Shown in pieces: positions 9,153 to 17,300 of a stretch of DNA of 64,000 bases. Every line of letters begins with the position of its first letter. The stretch's first letter is position 1. The translations under genes were made by a program, and so were the position numbers. Origin of the DNA: MSPOR6 sp964652195 (GTDB lineage Bacteria > Poribacteria > WGA-4E > WGA-3G); contig CAZZBB010000076.1 of NCBI GenBank assembly GCA_964652195.1, positions 1-64,000 on the forward strand, written 5' to 3'. Under the pieces are notes generated by a model. The model was not told where the DNA came from and ran no database searches. It saw nothing but the letters and a program-made list of their open reading frames with translations.

Positions 9153-9458
9153 ATGAATAAAAGATTTAAACGTCACATTGAAGATTTTATTTGCGGTAAA
9201 TGCGGTGTATCTGTTGTAGGTGACGGTTATACCAATCACTGTCCCGAATGTCTTTGGAGTCAGCATGTTGATGTAAATCCTGGGGATCGGGCTGAAACTT
9301 GTCACGGGTTAATGGAACCTATTGGGTATACGCATAAACAGGGGGATTATATACTTTCCCATAAGTGTATGTTGTGTGGTATTATAAGAAGGAATAAGGT
9401 ATCAAAGAATGATAATATTGAAATTATTCTTAGTCTACAAGGAGTAATAAATGAGTAA
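9153..9458 (+). CDS. RNHCP domain protein (small zinc-ribbon protein)
   Basis: A 101-residue protein with two zinc-binding cysteine pairs, CGKCGVSV near residue 15 and NHCPECLWS near residue 29, followed by VDVNPGDRAETCHGLMEP and HKCMLCG. This matches the RNHCP family, named for its conserved RNHCP motif, here in the form TNHCPECLWS. The function of the family is unknown; it is probably a nucleic-acid or protein-binding zinc ribbon. Its last eight bases overlap the start of the OmpA-like gene, indicating translational coupling. Confidence 0.8.
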   Translation: MNKRFKRHIEDFICGKCGVSVVGDGYTNHCPECLWSQHVDVNPGDRAETCHGLMEPIGYTHKQGDYILSHKCMLCGIIRRNKVSKNDNIEIILSLQGVINE

Positions 9459-10347
9459 GAAAGGGATTCTATCAATTGTAGCGATTGTTGTTGCTGTAAT
9501 TGCAGCCGTTGCTTTAGGAGTTCTACTTTACTTAACATCTGAGGAACTCAAACAGACGCAAATTGATTTAAATACTACAGACAGAAAATTGAAAACGACT
9601 GAATCAAATAAAGCCGATGTTGAAAAGAAGCTAACTGAAACCGAGAAATCTTTGAAAGACACACAGGAAGAGTTGACTCGAACGAAGGAGATCTTGGAAA
9701 ATGAGAGTGAAGCTGCACGGAAAATAGCCGCTGAACGGAACAAACTACAACAAGATAAAACAAATCTTGAAACTGAAAAGGAAAGTCTACGCGCTAAATT
9801 GACAGAAATTGAATCGGAATTACAACGTATACGGGAACAGTCACAACGTTCTATTGCTGCTATTCAGGATAGGTTTAAAGATACTGTAGGTGCTGTGTTG
9901 GATGATGCTGGACGGTTAACGCTTGATGTAAAAGGGAAAATACTGTTTGAGACGGGTAGTGCTGTACTGAGTAAGGAAGGAAAAGCACTCTTGGATGCAA
10001 TTGCTGAAGAGGTGTTGCTCAATGAAGATTATACGTCTTATGCGATTCGTGTTGAAGGACATACAGATAATAATCCAATTGCAGGTTCAGCACTTCGGAA
10101 TTGGGATCTATCAACACAACGTTCTATATCTGCGGTTAAGTATTTACAGGAAAATGCTAAAGTTACCCCAGAACGTCTATCAGGAACAGGATATGCTTTC
10201 TATCAACCGATAGATACAGCTGAAACGGCGGAAGCGAAGGCAAAAAATCGTCGAATTGAAATTATCCTCGTTCCTCCACAAGATTTCTTGTCCGAATTGC
10301 TGCAGTCACTTCAAAGTGTTATGGAATCGATTGAGGAAAAACAGTAG
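9451..10347 (+). CDS. OmpA/MotB C-terminal domain protein with coiled-coil stalk
   Basis: The 298-residue product has an N-terminal membrane helix (about residues 6-28, IVAIVVAVIAAVALGVLLYL) and a long Lys/Glu/Thr-rich coiled coil (about 30-145). A C-terminal peptidoglycan-binding OmpA-like domain follows (about 155-280). Domain signatures seen: ILFETGSAVLSKEGKALLD, VEGHTDNNPI, NWDLSTQRSISAVKYL (the Asp that binds diaminopimelate) and NRRIEIIL (its Arg partner). It likely spans the periplasm from an inner-membrane anchor to peptidoglycan. The start overlaps the RNHCP gene. The stop lies one base from the stop of the convergent YjbH-like gene. Confidence 0.88.
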   Translation: MSKKGILSIVAIVVAVIAAVALGVLLYLTSEELKQTQIDLNTTDRKLKTTESNKADVEKKLTETEKSLKDTQEELTRTKEILENESEAARKIAAERNKLQQDKTNLETEKESLRAKLTEIESELQRIREQSQRSIAAIQDRFKDTVGAVLDDAGRLTLDVKGKILFETGSAVLSKEGKALLDAIAEEVLLNEDYTSYAIRVEGHTDNNPIAGSALRNWDLSTQRSISAVKYLQENAKVTPERLSGTGYAFYQPIDTAETAEAKAKNRRIEIILVPPQDFLSELLQSLQSVMESIEEKQ

Positions 10348-10348
10348 T

Positions 10349-11176
10349 TTATTCTTTTGGTGTTTCTGTATTGGTAGATCTGTTTTTTGCTTGAGTTGCG
10401 AGTCTTGCTGCTTGTCGTGCCAGTCGATTTGCTCCTGCTATCTGCTCAATTATCTTTTCATTCGTCCATGAAACTGAAAACAGATAACGGATCTCTTCTG
10501 GTATGTTAAGTGTATCAACACCAACTGCTACCTGAAGTCCTGTATCAGCAGTATGGCGTAGACCCGCGTTGATGCCGCTCCCATCATATTCCAGATTCAG
10601 TTTTATATCTCCTCTTGTGAATGATGGATGAAACCCAGTACTCACACCACCAAACAACCCGATATTTTGATCTACTGATGCAAATCGATGATTACCTATC
10701 CCGATATGCACCATAAAAATTGGAAGTTTGGGTATGGTAAAGGTCTTACTGACGACAAGAAAAGCCGATTGTGTTTGGTAAGTTTTCCATTTTGGAGGAA
10801 TCTTGTCACCCAGATTCTCCACACCTAAAACAATATTGGGTATTAATCCTGATTCTGCTATGAGTTGTGCCTTTAGGTGTGCTAATGAGCTACGGCGTAA
10901 TCCATTATTTATCTCTAACAGGTGCACCAGACCAATTTCTAATCTATCAAACATCCCAAAGTTAACTCTGAAACCTGTGACATCCCGCGATAATGAGCGT
11001 TCATTGAGGAAGGAAGTATTCACACCTACTCCGAATATACCATGTTTTAATACTTCACCTGTGGGAATATCTACTAAACCACTATCTGTGAAGACTTCTC
11101 CACTAACGGTTGGGGAGAATAATAGGTTTATACTCAATATTAAAGAAAGTAAGGTCAGGTATCGTATTATATGCAA
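10349..11176 (-). CDS. YjbH-like outer-membrane beta-barrel protein
   Basis: A 275-residue exported protein: a signal peptide (LTLLSLILSINLLFSPTVSG) is followed by GLVDIPTGEVLKHGIFGVGV, the opening typical of YjbH-domain proteins. Alternating amphipathic strands (RVNFGMFDRLEIGLVHL, FLVVSKTFTIP, HIGIGNHRFAS, KLNLEYDGSGINAGLRH) fit a beta-barrel. YjbH is associated with exopolysaccharide export in enterobacteria. The C-terminal 25 residues (ANRLARQAARLATQ) are a basic tail rather than a barrel strand. It follows rpiA by nine bases and looks like the last gene of the minus-strand operon beginning near 14124. Confidence 0.6.
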   Translation of the reverse strand: MHIIRYLTLLSLILSINLLFSPTVSGEVFTDSGLVDIPTGEVLKHGIFGVGVNTSFLNERSLSRDVTGFRVNFGMFDRLEIGLVHLLEINNGLRRSSLAHLKAQLIAESGLIPNIVLGVENLGDKIPPKWKTYQTQSAFLVVSKTFTIPKLPIFMVHIGIGNHRFASVDQNIGLFGGVSTGFHPSFTRGDIKLNLEYDGSGINAGLRHTADTGLQVAVGVDTLNIPEEIRYLFSVSWTNEKIIEQIAGANRLARQAARLATQAKNRSTNTETPKE

Positions 11177-11185
11177 AATGTTTGA

Positions 11186-11860
11186 CTATTCCATGTATTT
11201 GATACCGTTAGGTGTGCCGATAATGACTTTATCTGCACGATCTACGAAAATACCGTTTTCAACAACACCGGGGATATTGTTTAACTGCAGTTCTACTTTC
11301 TCAGGTTCAGGGATTCCTGCAAAGTTGCAATCAAGAATATAATTTCCGTTATCAGTAATCAATGGATTATCTATCCCTCCACGTAAGTCTGATTTTCCAC
11401 AAACTTTATCAACTTCCCGTTGGGTTGCTTCCCATCCGAATTTAATTATCTCTACTGGTAATGCAAATGTTGATCCAAGAACTTGAGACACCTTACTTTC
11501 ATCTACAACAATCACGATCCGATTTGAGGCATTGGCGATAATCTTTTCTCTAACCAAGGCAGCACCACCACCCTTGATGAGATTCAGGTGTGAATCTACC
11601 TCATCAGCACCATCAATCGTGAGTTCTATTGTAGGATGTTTAGCCAGTGTAGTAAGTGATATATTCTGTTCTGTAGCAATCTTCTCTGTACCCTCAGATG
11701 TAGGTATTCCGATGATATTTAGACCATCCTGTATCATTTCCCCAAGTTTCAACAGTGCATAGTAGACAGTTGATCCTGTGCCTAAGCCGATAACCATCCC
11801 ATTCTTAACTTCCTCTGTTGCTTTTTCTGCTGCAATCTTCTTTTGATGTTCTGTGTTCAT
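11186..11860 (-). CDS. rpiA: Ribose-5-phosphate isomerase A
   Basis: A 224-residue enzyme interconverting ribose 5-phosphate and ribulose 5-phosphate in the pentose phosphate pathway. Diagnostic motifs: VIGLGTGSTVYYAL (phosphate loop), GIPTSEGTEKIA, TIDGADEVDSHLNLIKGGGA (catalytic Asp and Glu), VVDESKV and FGWEAT. Length agrees with E. coli RpiA (219). An upstream in-frame TTG exists, but ATG 11860 lies one base after the oxidoreductase stop and gives the family's usual N-terminus, so it is preferred. Its place between a YjbH-like gene and a sugar oxidoreductase suggests supply of pentose phosphates for a sugar pathway. Confidence 0.93.
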   Translation of the reverse strand: MNTEHQKKIAAEKATEEVKNGMVIGLGTGSTVYYALLKLGEMIQDGLNIIGIPTSEGTEKIATEQNISLTTLAKHPTIELTIDGADEVDSHLNLIKGGGAALVREKIIANASNRIVIVVDESKVSQVLGSTFALPVEIIKFGWEATQREVDKVCGKSDLRGGIDNPLITDNGNYILDCNFAGIPEPEKVELQLNNIPGVVENGIFVDRADKVIIGTPNGIKYME

Positions 11861-11861
11861 A

Positions 11862-12827
11862 TTATAATTCAATCCGTCTATTTTCTTCTATAGATTGTGC
11901 TGCTGCAAGGCTTATCCTGATCGCAGATAAGGCAACTTCTACATCTTTAAAACATGGTTCATTCTCTTTAGAATCTTGTATTTCAGATAGCCATAGTTCC
12001 TGTAGAGAGGGTTGCGGAGTTTTATTGATCAGTAATTCAGAGACTCCCTTTGGTGTTGAACAGTGCCACCCGTTGCCTTCGTTGATAAGTGTTCCATTGG
12101 TGAGGACATATCGGTGGTGTTGTTGTGACTCATTAATTTCAATGCCACCTGCCCAACTCCACTGACCGATACCTCCCCGTCTAAAGGTAATAGTAACGGT
12201 GTTAACGAAACGATTATACTGACCAGTTTCAGTTAATCCTTCATAACATGCTGCACCTTCTACCCACGCGGCATCTCCGAACAGGTCCACAACAGGGTAA
12301 ATATGGTAGATGAAGAAATGTGCTGGAATTCCCGATACAGGTAAGTTGAATAGAATTTCAGGTCGTGCTCCACGACCCGGCGTTAATCGGACAAATGAGG
12401 AGAGTAGTAAATCACCAAGTTCTTCTGTTTTCTGTTTTAGCGATTCATGGGTATTTGAGATAGCCTCTGGATGGGAAACACGTAAAACACGTTTCCCTGC
12501 TTTGGCAAGGTTTATGGCTTGTTCACCTTGGTCAACATTGTTTGCGATAGGATATTCAACAAAAACATGTTTGTCTGCTTGCAATGCTTCAAGTATAATA
12601 TCGCCGTGACTATCATTATGAGTACAGATTACTATACCATCTATTTCATCTTGCTGTAATAGATCTTTCCATTTTGGGATGTATTTAGTATTGAACTCTG
12701 TGGAAAGTTGACTGCCGGTTTGCTCGTTCCTGGAGGTAATGGCACAGATGTTAACTGTTTCTATAGATGAGAATTGTTTGAGGTGATGGCGTGCCATTCC
12801 CCCGGATCCAATTATACCAATATTAAT
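11862..12827 (-). CDS. Gfo/Idh/MocA family oxidoreductase, non-AUG start
   Basis: An NAD(P)-dependent sugar dehydrogenase-like protein of about 321 residues. The nucleotide fold is clear only if translation starts upstream of the first ATG (12797): in-frame codons before it read INIGIIGSGG, the GxGxxG dinucleotide loop. No ATG, GTG or TTG occurs between AAGGAG (12843-12838) and that loop. The best candidate is ATT at 12827, ten bases from the Shine-Dalgarno sequence; ACG at 12833 is another. Also seen: ICTHNDSHGDII and the HVFEKP-like HVFVEYPIA, where the usual Lys of EKP is replaced by Tyr (EYP), so catalysis may be altered. It runs into rpiA with one base between. Confidence 0.8.
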   Translation of the reverse strand: MNIGIIGSGGMARHHLKQFSSIETVNICAITSRNEQTGSQLSTEFNTKYIPKWKDLLQQDEIDGIVICTHNDSHGDIILEALQADKHVFVEYPIANNVDQGEQAINLAKAGKRVLRVSHPEAISNTHESLKQKTEELGDLLLSSFVRLTPGRGARPEILFNLPVSGIPAHFFIYHIYPVVDLFGDAAWVEGAACYEGLTETGQYNRFVNTVTITFRRGGIGQWSWAGGIEINESQQHHRYVLTNGTLINEGNGWHCSTPKGVSELLINKTPQPSLQELWLSEIQDSKENEPCFKDVEVALSAIRISLAAAQSIEENRRIEL

Positions 12828-12906
12828 TGTCGTAATTCTCCTTTATATTGCAAAGGTAAACAGAATAAAATGATCGGGAAATTAGTGATGTTATTAGAAT
12901 ATAGGG

Positions 12907-14124
12907 CTATCCCCAACCTTGACTTTCACCACCAACACGAGTTTTACTAATTTTCTCGTAGTATCCACTTTTTCTATATGCAGTTAGGGGGTGTGGATCT
13001 CGTCCCATTTCCAAACGAACCTGTTCAAGTAAAGGGTTCACATCTGTTTCGTTTGCACGTTGTAAAATACTCTCGGCTTCTACGATATCTGCAGCATCTT
13101 GTGCCTCCGCTAATGCGTCTCTGTCAACTAACAGTGCTTGTGCGTATGCCTTTTGCAGATTACATACTGATTGAATGCTTGCTTCGACTTTTGGTTTCAA
13201 ATTATGACTTTGATCAATCATGTATGCGATATCGGTTTCAGTATCAGGATCAAGTTCAGCAGCAACCAATTCTGTGTAGATTAAGAAGAGTTCTTGCGGG
13301 TTGATGGAGCCAACTGTGAGATCATCATCAGCGTATTTTCTGCAATTGAAGTGGAATCCTCCAAGTTTGCCTTCATCAATCAGATATGCAACGATAAATT
13401 CGATATTGACACCTTGAGGGTGATGACCGAGGTCCACCAAGACTTGTGCTTTTGAGCCGAGTTTTGTTGCCATTAGATAAGCGGTACCCCAATCTGCTAA
13501 ATCTGTATGATAGAATGCAGGTTCAAAGAACTTATATTCGATTAACATACGAGTCGCATCAGGAAGTGCATCATATACTTCACTTAAGGCATCAAACATC
13601 CACTGTTTCCGTTTTCTAAAGTTTGCTTGTCCCGGAAAATTTGTGCCATCTGCAAACCATAGACTCAGTAAATCGGAACCAGTTTTTTCCATGATGTTAA
13701 CGCATTCTAACATATGATTGATTGCCAGACGACGAATGTTTGAATGCGGATTGCATACACTACCGAGTTTGTATTCTTGGTCTTGGAATACATTTGGGTT
13801 AATTGCCCCGATACCGATACCGACATCTGCGGCATACTGTTTTAATGCTTCCCAATCGTCTGTTTTATCCCACGGTATGTGTAAAGCGACTGTAGGTGAA
13901 ACACCAGTGAATTTATGAACGGTGGCAGCATCTTCGAGTCGTTCTGCGGCATTTCTGGCTGCACCGGGTTGTTCAAATACACCGAATCGTGTCCCAGAAT
14001 TCCCGTAACCCCAGGACGGCGTTTCTATATGTTGTTGTTTGAGATGTGTCTTGATAGTCTCTATCTGAATTCCCTGTTTTTCTAATGTTTCGGCTAACAG
14101 GTTATAGGCAGGACTGCTACTCAT
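12907..14124 (-). CDS. L-rhamnose isomerase-like sugar isomerase (TIM barrel)
   Basis: A 405-residue metal-dependent aldose-ketose isomerase resembling the Pseudomonas-type L-rhamnose isomerase (RhaI) that also acts on rare sugars. Seen: TPSWGYGNSGTRFGVFEQPG near residue 40, ALHIPWDKTDDW near 90, GSVCNPHSNIRR near 125, LSLWFADGTNFPGQ near 165, IEYKFFEPAFYHTD (Glu ligand) near 215, LVDLGHHPQGVNIE (Asp/His ligands) near 255 and GFHFNCRKYADDDL near 285. AGGAG with an eight-base spacer selects ATG 14124 over the upstream ATG at 14151. With the RhaD-like gene at 25678 it hints at a dispersed rhamnose pathway. Confidence 0.82.
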   Translation of the reverse strand: MSSSPAYNLLAETLEKQGIQIETIKTHLKQQHIETPSWGYGNSGTRFGVFEQPGAARNAAERLEDAATVHKFTGVSPTVALHIPWDKTDDWEALKQYAADVGIGIGAINPNVFQDQEYKLGSVCNPHSNIRRLAINHMLECVNIMEKTGSDLLSLWFADGTNFPGQANFRKRKQWMFDALSEVYDALPDATRMLIEYKFFEPAFYHTDLADWGTAYLMATKLGSKAQVLVDLGHHPQGVNIEFIVAYLIDEGKLGGFHFNCRKYADDDLTVGSINPQELFLIYTELVAAELDPDTETDIAYMIDQSHNLKPKVEASIQSVCNLQKAYAQALLVDRDALAEAQDAADIVEAESILQRANETDVNPLLEQVRLEMGRDPHPLTAYRKSGYYEKISKTRVGGESQGWG

Positions 14125-14267
14125 TACGTTTTCTCCTGATTTGTAAGGCATAATTTGAAGGTAATTATATCATAATTCAGTTTATTCTGTAAAGAAATGG
14201 GTTATTGGGGCAGGACTATTTAGTCTCAACTCTTCAGAGAATTTTATCACACGTTAATGTTGAAATA

Positions 14268-14299
14268 TAGATATTTCGTGAAATAACATTAAATATCTA
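14268..14299. promoter_or_regulatory. Inverted repeat upstream of the sigma-FtsZ-DnaE gene
   Basis: TAGATATTT (14268-14276) and AAATATCTA (14291-14299) are perfect 9-bp inverted copies spaced by 14 bases. A TATACT hexamer (14301-14306) follows immediately, about 80 bases before the start codon. This looks like a dimeric regulator site next to a -10 element; no good -35 is seen, which would fit activation at this site. Confidence 0.3.
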
Positions 14300-14384
14300 C
14301 TATACTTCACTTTATACATCATTTTTTTAAACCTAAATCCAAAAAGTTGTCCTCATTATAACTGAATCTAATTGGGAGATAATT

Positions 14385-17300
14385 ATGAAATACAATTTTA
14401 TTGCTCCAAACACATACACAGATGAAGAATTGGTCCTCTATGTCCAAAGTCGTAATGAAGCAGCATTCGCAGAATTAATGTCACGATACAGTCCAAGAAT
14501 TTGGAACTTAATTCTTCAAAACTCAAGGCAGAGACGGGATGCTGAAGAGATCCTAATGGATATCTGGTTTACAGTTTGGGACAATATTATCGGACTACGG
14601 AAAGCAGAGAGTTTTGGTGGATGGTTACGACGGATTGCCTATACTGCATGCAACAGATATTATGCCTCTAATAATAGGAGAAACATAGAATCATTACAGA
14701 ACTACGATGACATTGCATTACTAATTGATAGAGAAGCTGAGCAACGTTTTCGAGAAGCAAGAATCCGAGTTGATGCTATAGAGGCAGTCAGACATCTTCC
14801 GCATAAAGTCCGTTCAATTGCCATAATGTATTATCTTGATCTGTGTAGCATAAAAGAGATTTCAGATGAATTGGATATTCCAATTGGAACAGTTAAATCA
14901 AGACTAAGTGAAATTAGGAGACTTCTTCGTAAAGAATTCCAGATGGAACCTATAGAAGGGGAAAATATGTCAGATAAAGTAGATTATTCAAAAGAATTAA
15001 GAAAGAAATTGAAGATTATTGGTATTGGAGGAACAGGATGCAATGTGATCAAACGGCTGATGAAATCTGACTATATCAATACCGAGGTTTACGAGTTTTA
15101 TGCAATTGATTCAGATTATGATGCCCTAATCACATGTGTTGATGCCAAACAAATAAAGATAGACAACAAGACCACACATGGTATCGGTACAGATGAGAGT
15201 CATGAACTCCGTAGAAGAGTCGCAGCAAAAAGTATAAACGAATTCCAAGCAATTCTTTCAGACGCAAAATTGGCTATTGTCATTGCAGGGATGGGAGGAG
15301 AAACAGGTACAAGTGTCACCCCGCTAATTACATCAATTGCCCGTGAACAAGGTGTATTAACAGTTTGTTTCGTAACCCAACCTTTGAAATCTGAAGGAGA
15401 ACATCGTCTTCAGCGAGCCGATATAGGTATTCGAGAGCTACAAAATGGATCTCATCACAATCCAGATGCTGTAATTATTGTTCCCAATCAACAACTTATT
15501 AATGCAATTGATCCTGATTGTTCTAAGGAGGAATTGTTTGAAGAAAGTAATTGTGTATTACAAAAAGGTGTTGAATCCATTACCGATCCATTTGTACAAA
15601 GTGGGGAGATAAGTCTTGAATTTACAGATCTTGAGAATATATTACGTGATCAAGGAAGAGTATTGATAGGTATTGGATATGCAACAGGTGAGAATAGAGC
15701 TGTAGAGGCTGCAAAGAACGCTATCGCCTCACCACTTCTTGAAGGAAATGCTATTGATAATTCTATTAACCTAATTGTAAATATCACTTCACCGCCAGAT
15801 TTTGGAATGACAGAATTGGATCAAACAATGTCAGTAATTGTAGAAAAATTTAAAGAGGTACAACCAATTTTTGGATTAACTATTGATGATAATTTAAAAG
15901 AAGGAGATGACGTTTGTGTTACCCTAATGTTGGTTGGTGATGATTCTTTAAGTTCTACATTTTCACCGATTTCAGATAATAAAATTAGTCCTTATGAAGT
16001 GGGAACTGATAAATCTTCATACAGACAAGGTGATTTCAGTACTAAATCAACAAATAAAGGATTTGTTCATCTCCACAATCATAGTGAATATAGTCTACTT
16101 GACGGTGCATGTAGAATCCCAGATATGGTACGTTGGGCAATTGAGAATAGTTCACCCGCATTAACATTAACAGATCACGGAAACATGTTCGGTGCGATTG
16201 AGTTTTACAAAACCGCCAGAGATGAAGGTGTTAACCCAATTATTGGATGCGAGGTAAATGTAAAAAAAGAAGATTCATCAACCGTAGGAAAGGGGGAAGA
16301 GATATCTTATGAACTTACTTTACTGGCTGAAAATAACGAAGGATATCATAACCTATTAGAGTTGACATCATTGGGTTATACACAGGGATTTCAGCGGAAA
16401 CCATACGTCAGTATGGAAATGTTACGGGAATATCATTCTGGTATTATAGCGTTAACAGGTTGTATTAATGGAATAGTACCGAAACTAATCCATTCAAATC
16501 AGAGAGATGAAGCCATTCGAAATCTATTGACACTAAAGGATATAATGGGTGAAGACCATCTCTATGTTGAGATACAGAACCATTATATGGATCAAGAGAG
16601 GGCTGTATATCCTACAATGGTGGAATTTGCCAAAGAGTATAATATTCCAATAGTAGGAACAAATGACTGTCACTATCTAAGAAAAACTGACCATAGAATG
16701 CATGATATACTGCTCTGTATTAAAGGAAAGAAATCTGTCAACGATCCAGATCGGCTACGTTTCAACAACCATTTTTACTTTAAGAATGCGGAGGAAATGC
16801 AGGATGCTCTAAAGGATTACCCATCTGAAGCTATTATTAATACACTTGAGATAGCTGAACGATGTAACTTACGACTTAACTACGATGATCGAGTGATGCC
16901 AAAATTTGATATTCCTGAAGGATATACACATAAAACTTACTTAAGAAAACTTTGTTATGATGGGTTATATGAAAAGTATGGGAGTCATCTCTCTGATCCA
17001 ATTCAAAAACGAATGGATTACGAATTAGATGTAATAGAAAAGACAGGCAGTGCTGACATTTTCTTAATCGTTTCAGATTATGTAAATTATGCAAGGAAAC
17101 AAGGACACCTAATGTCAGCTCGCGGTACAGCAGCGAGTAGTCTCGTTCTATATGCATTGGATGTAATTAACTTTAATCCAATGGATTATGGGTGTTTATT
17201 CGAAAGATTCCTAAACCTTGATAGGATGAAATCACCTGATATTGACATTGATTTTGCTGATAATGCTCTTGACGATGTGCTAGATTATATCGTAAGAAAA

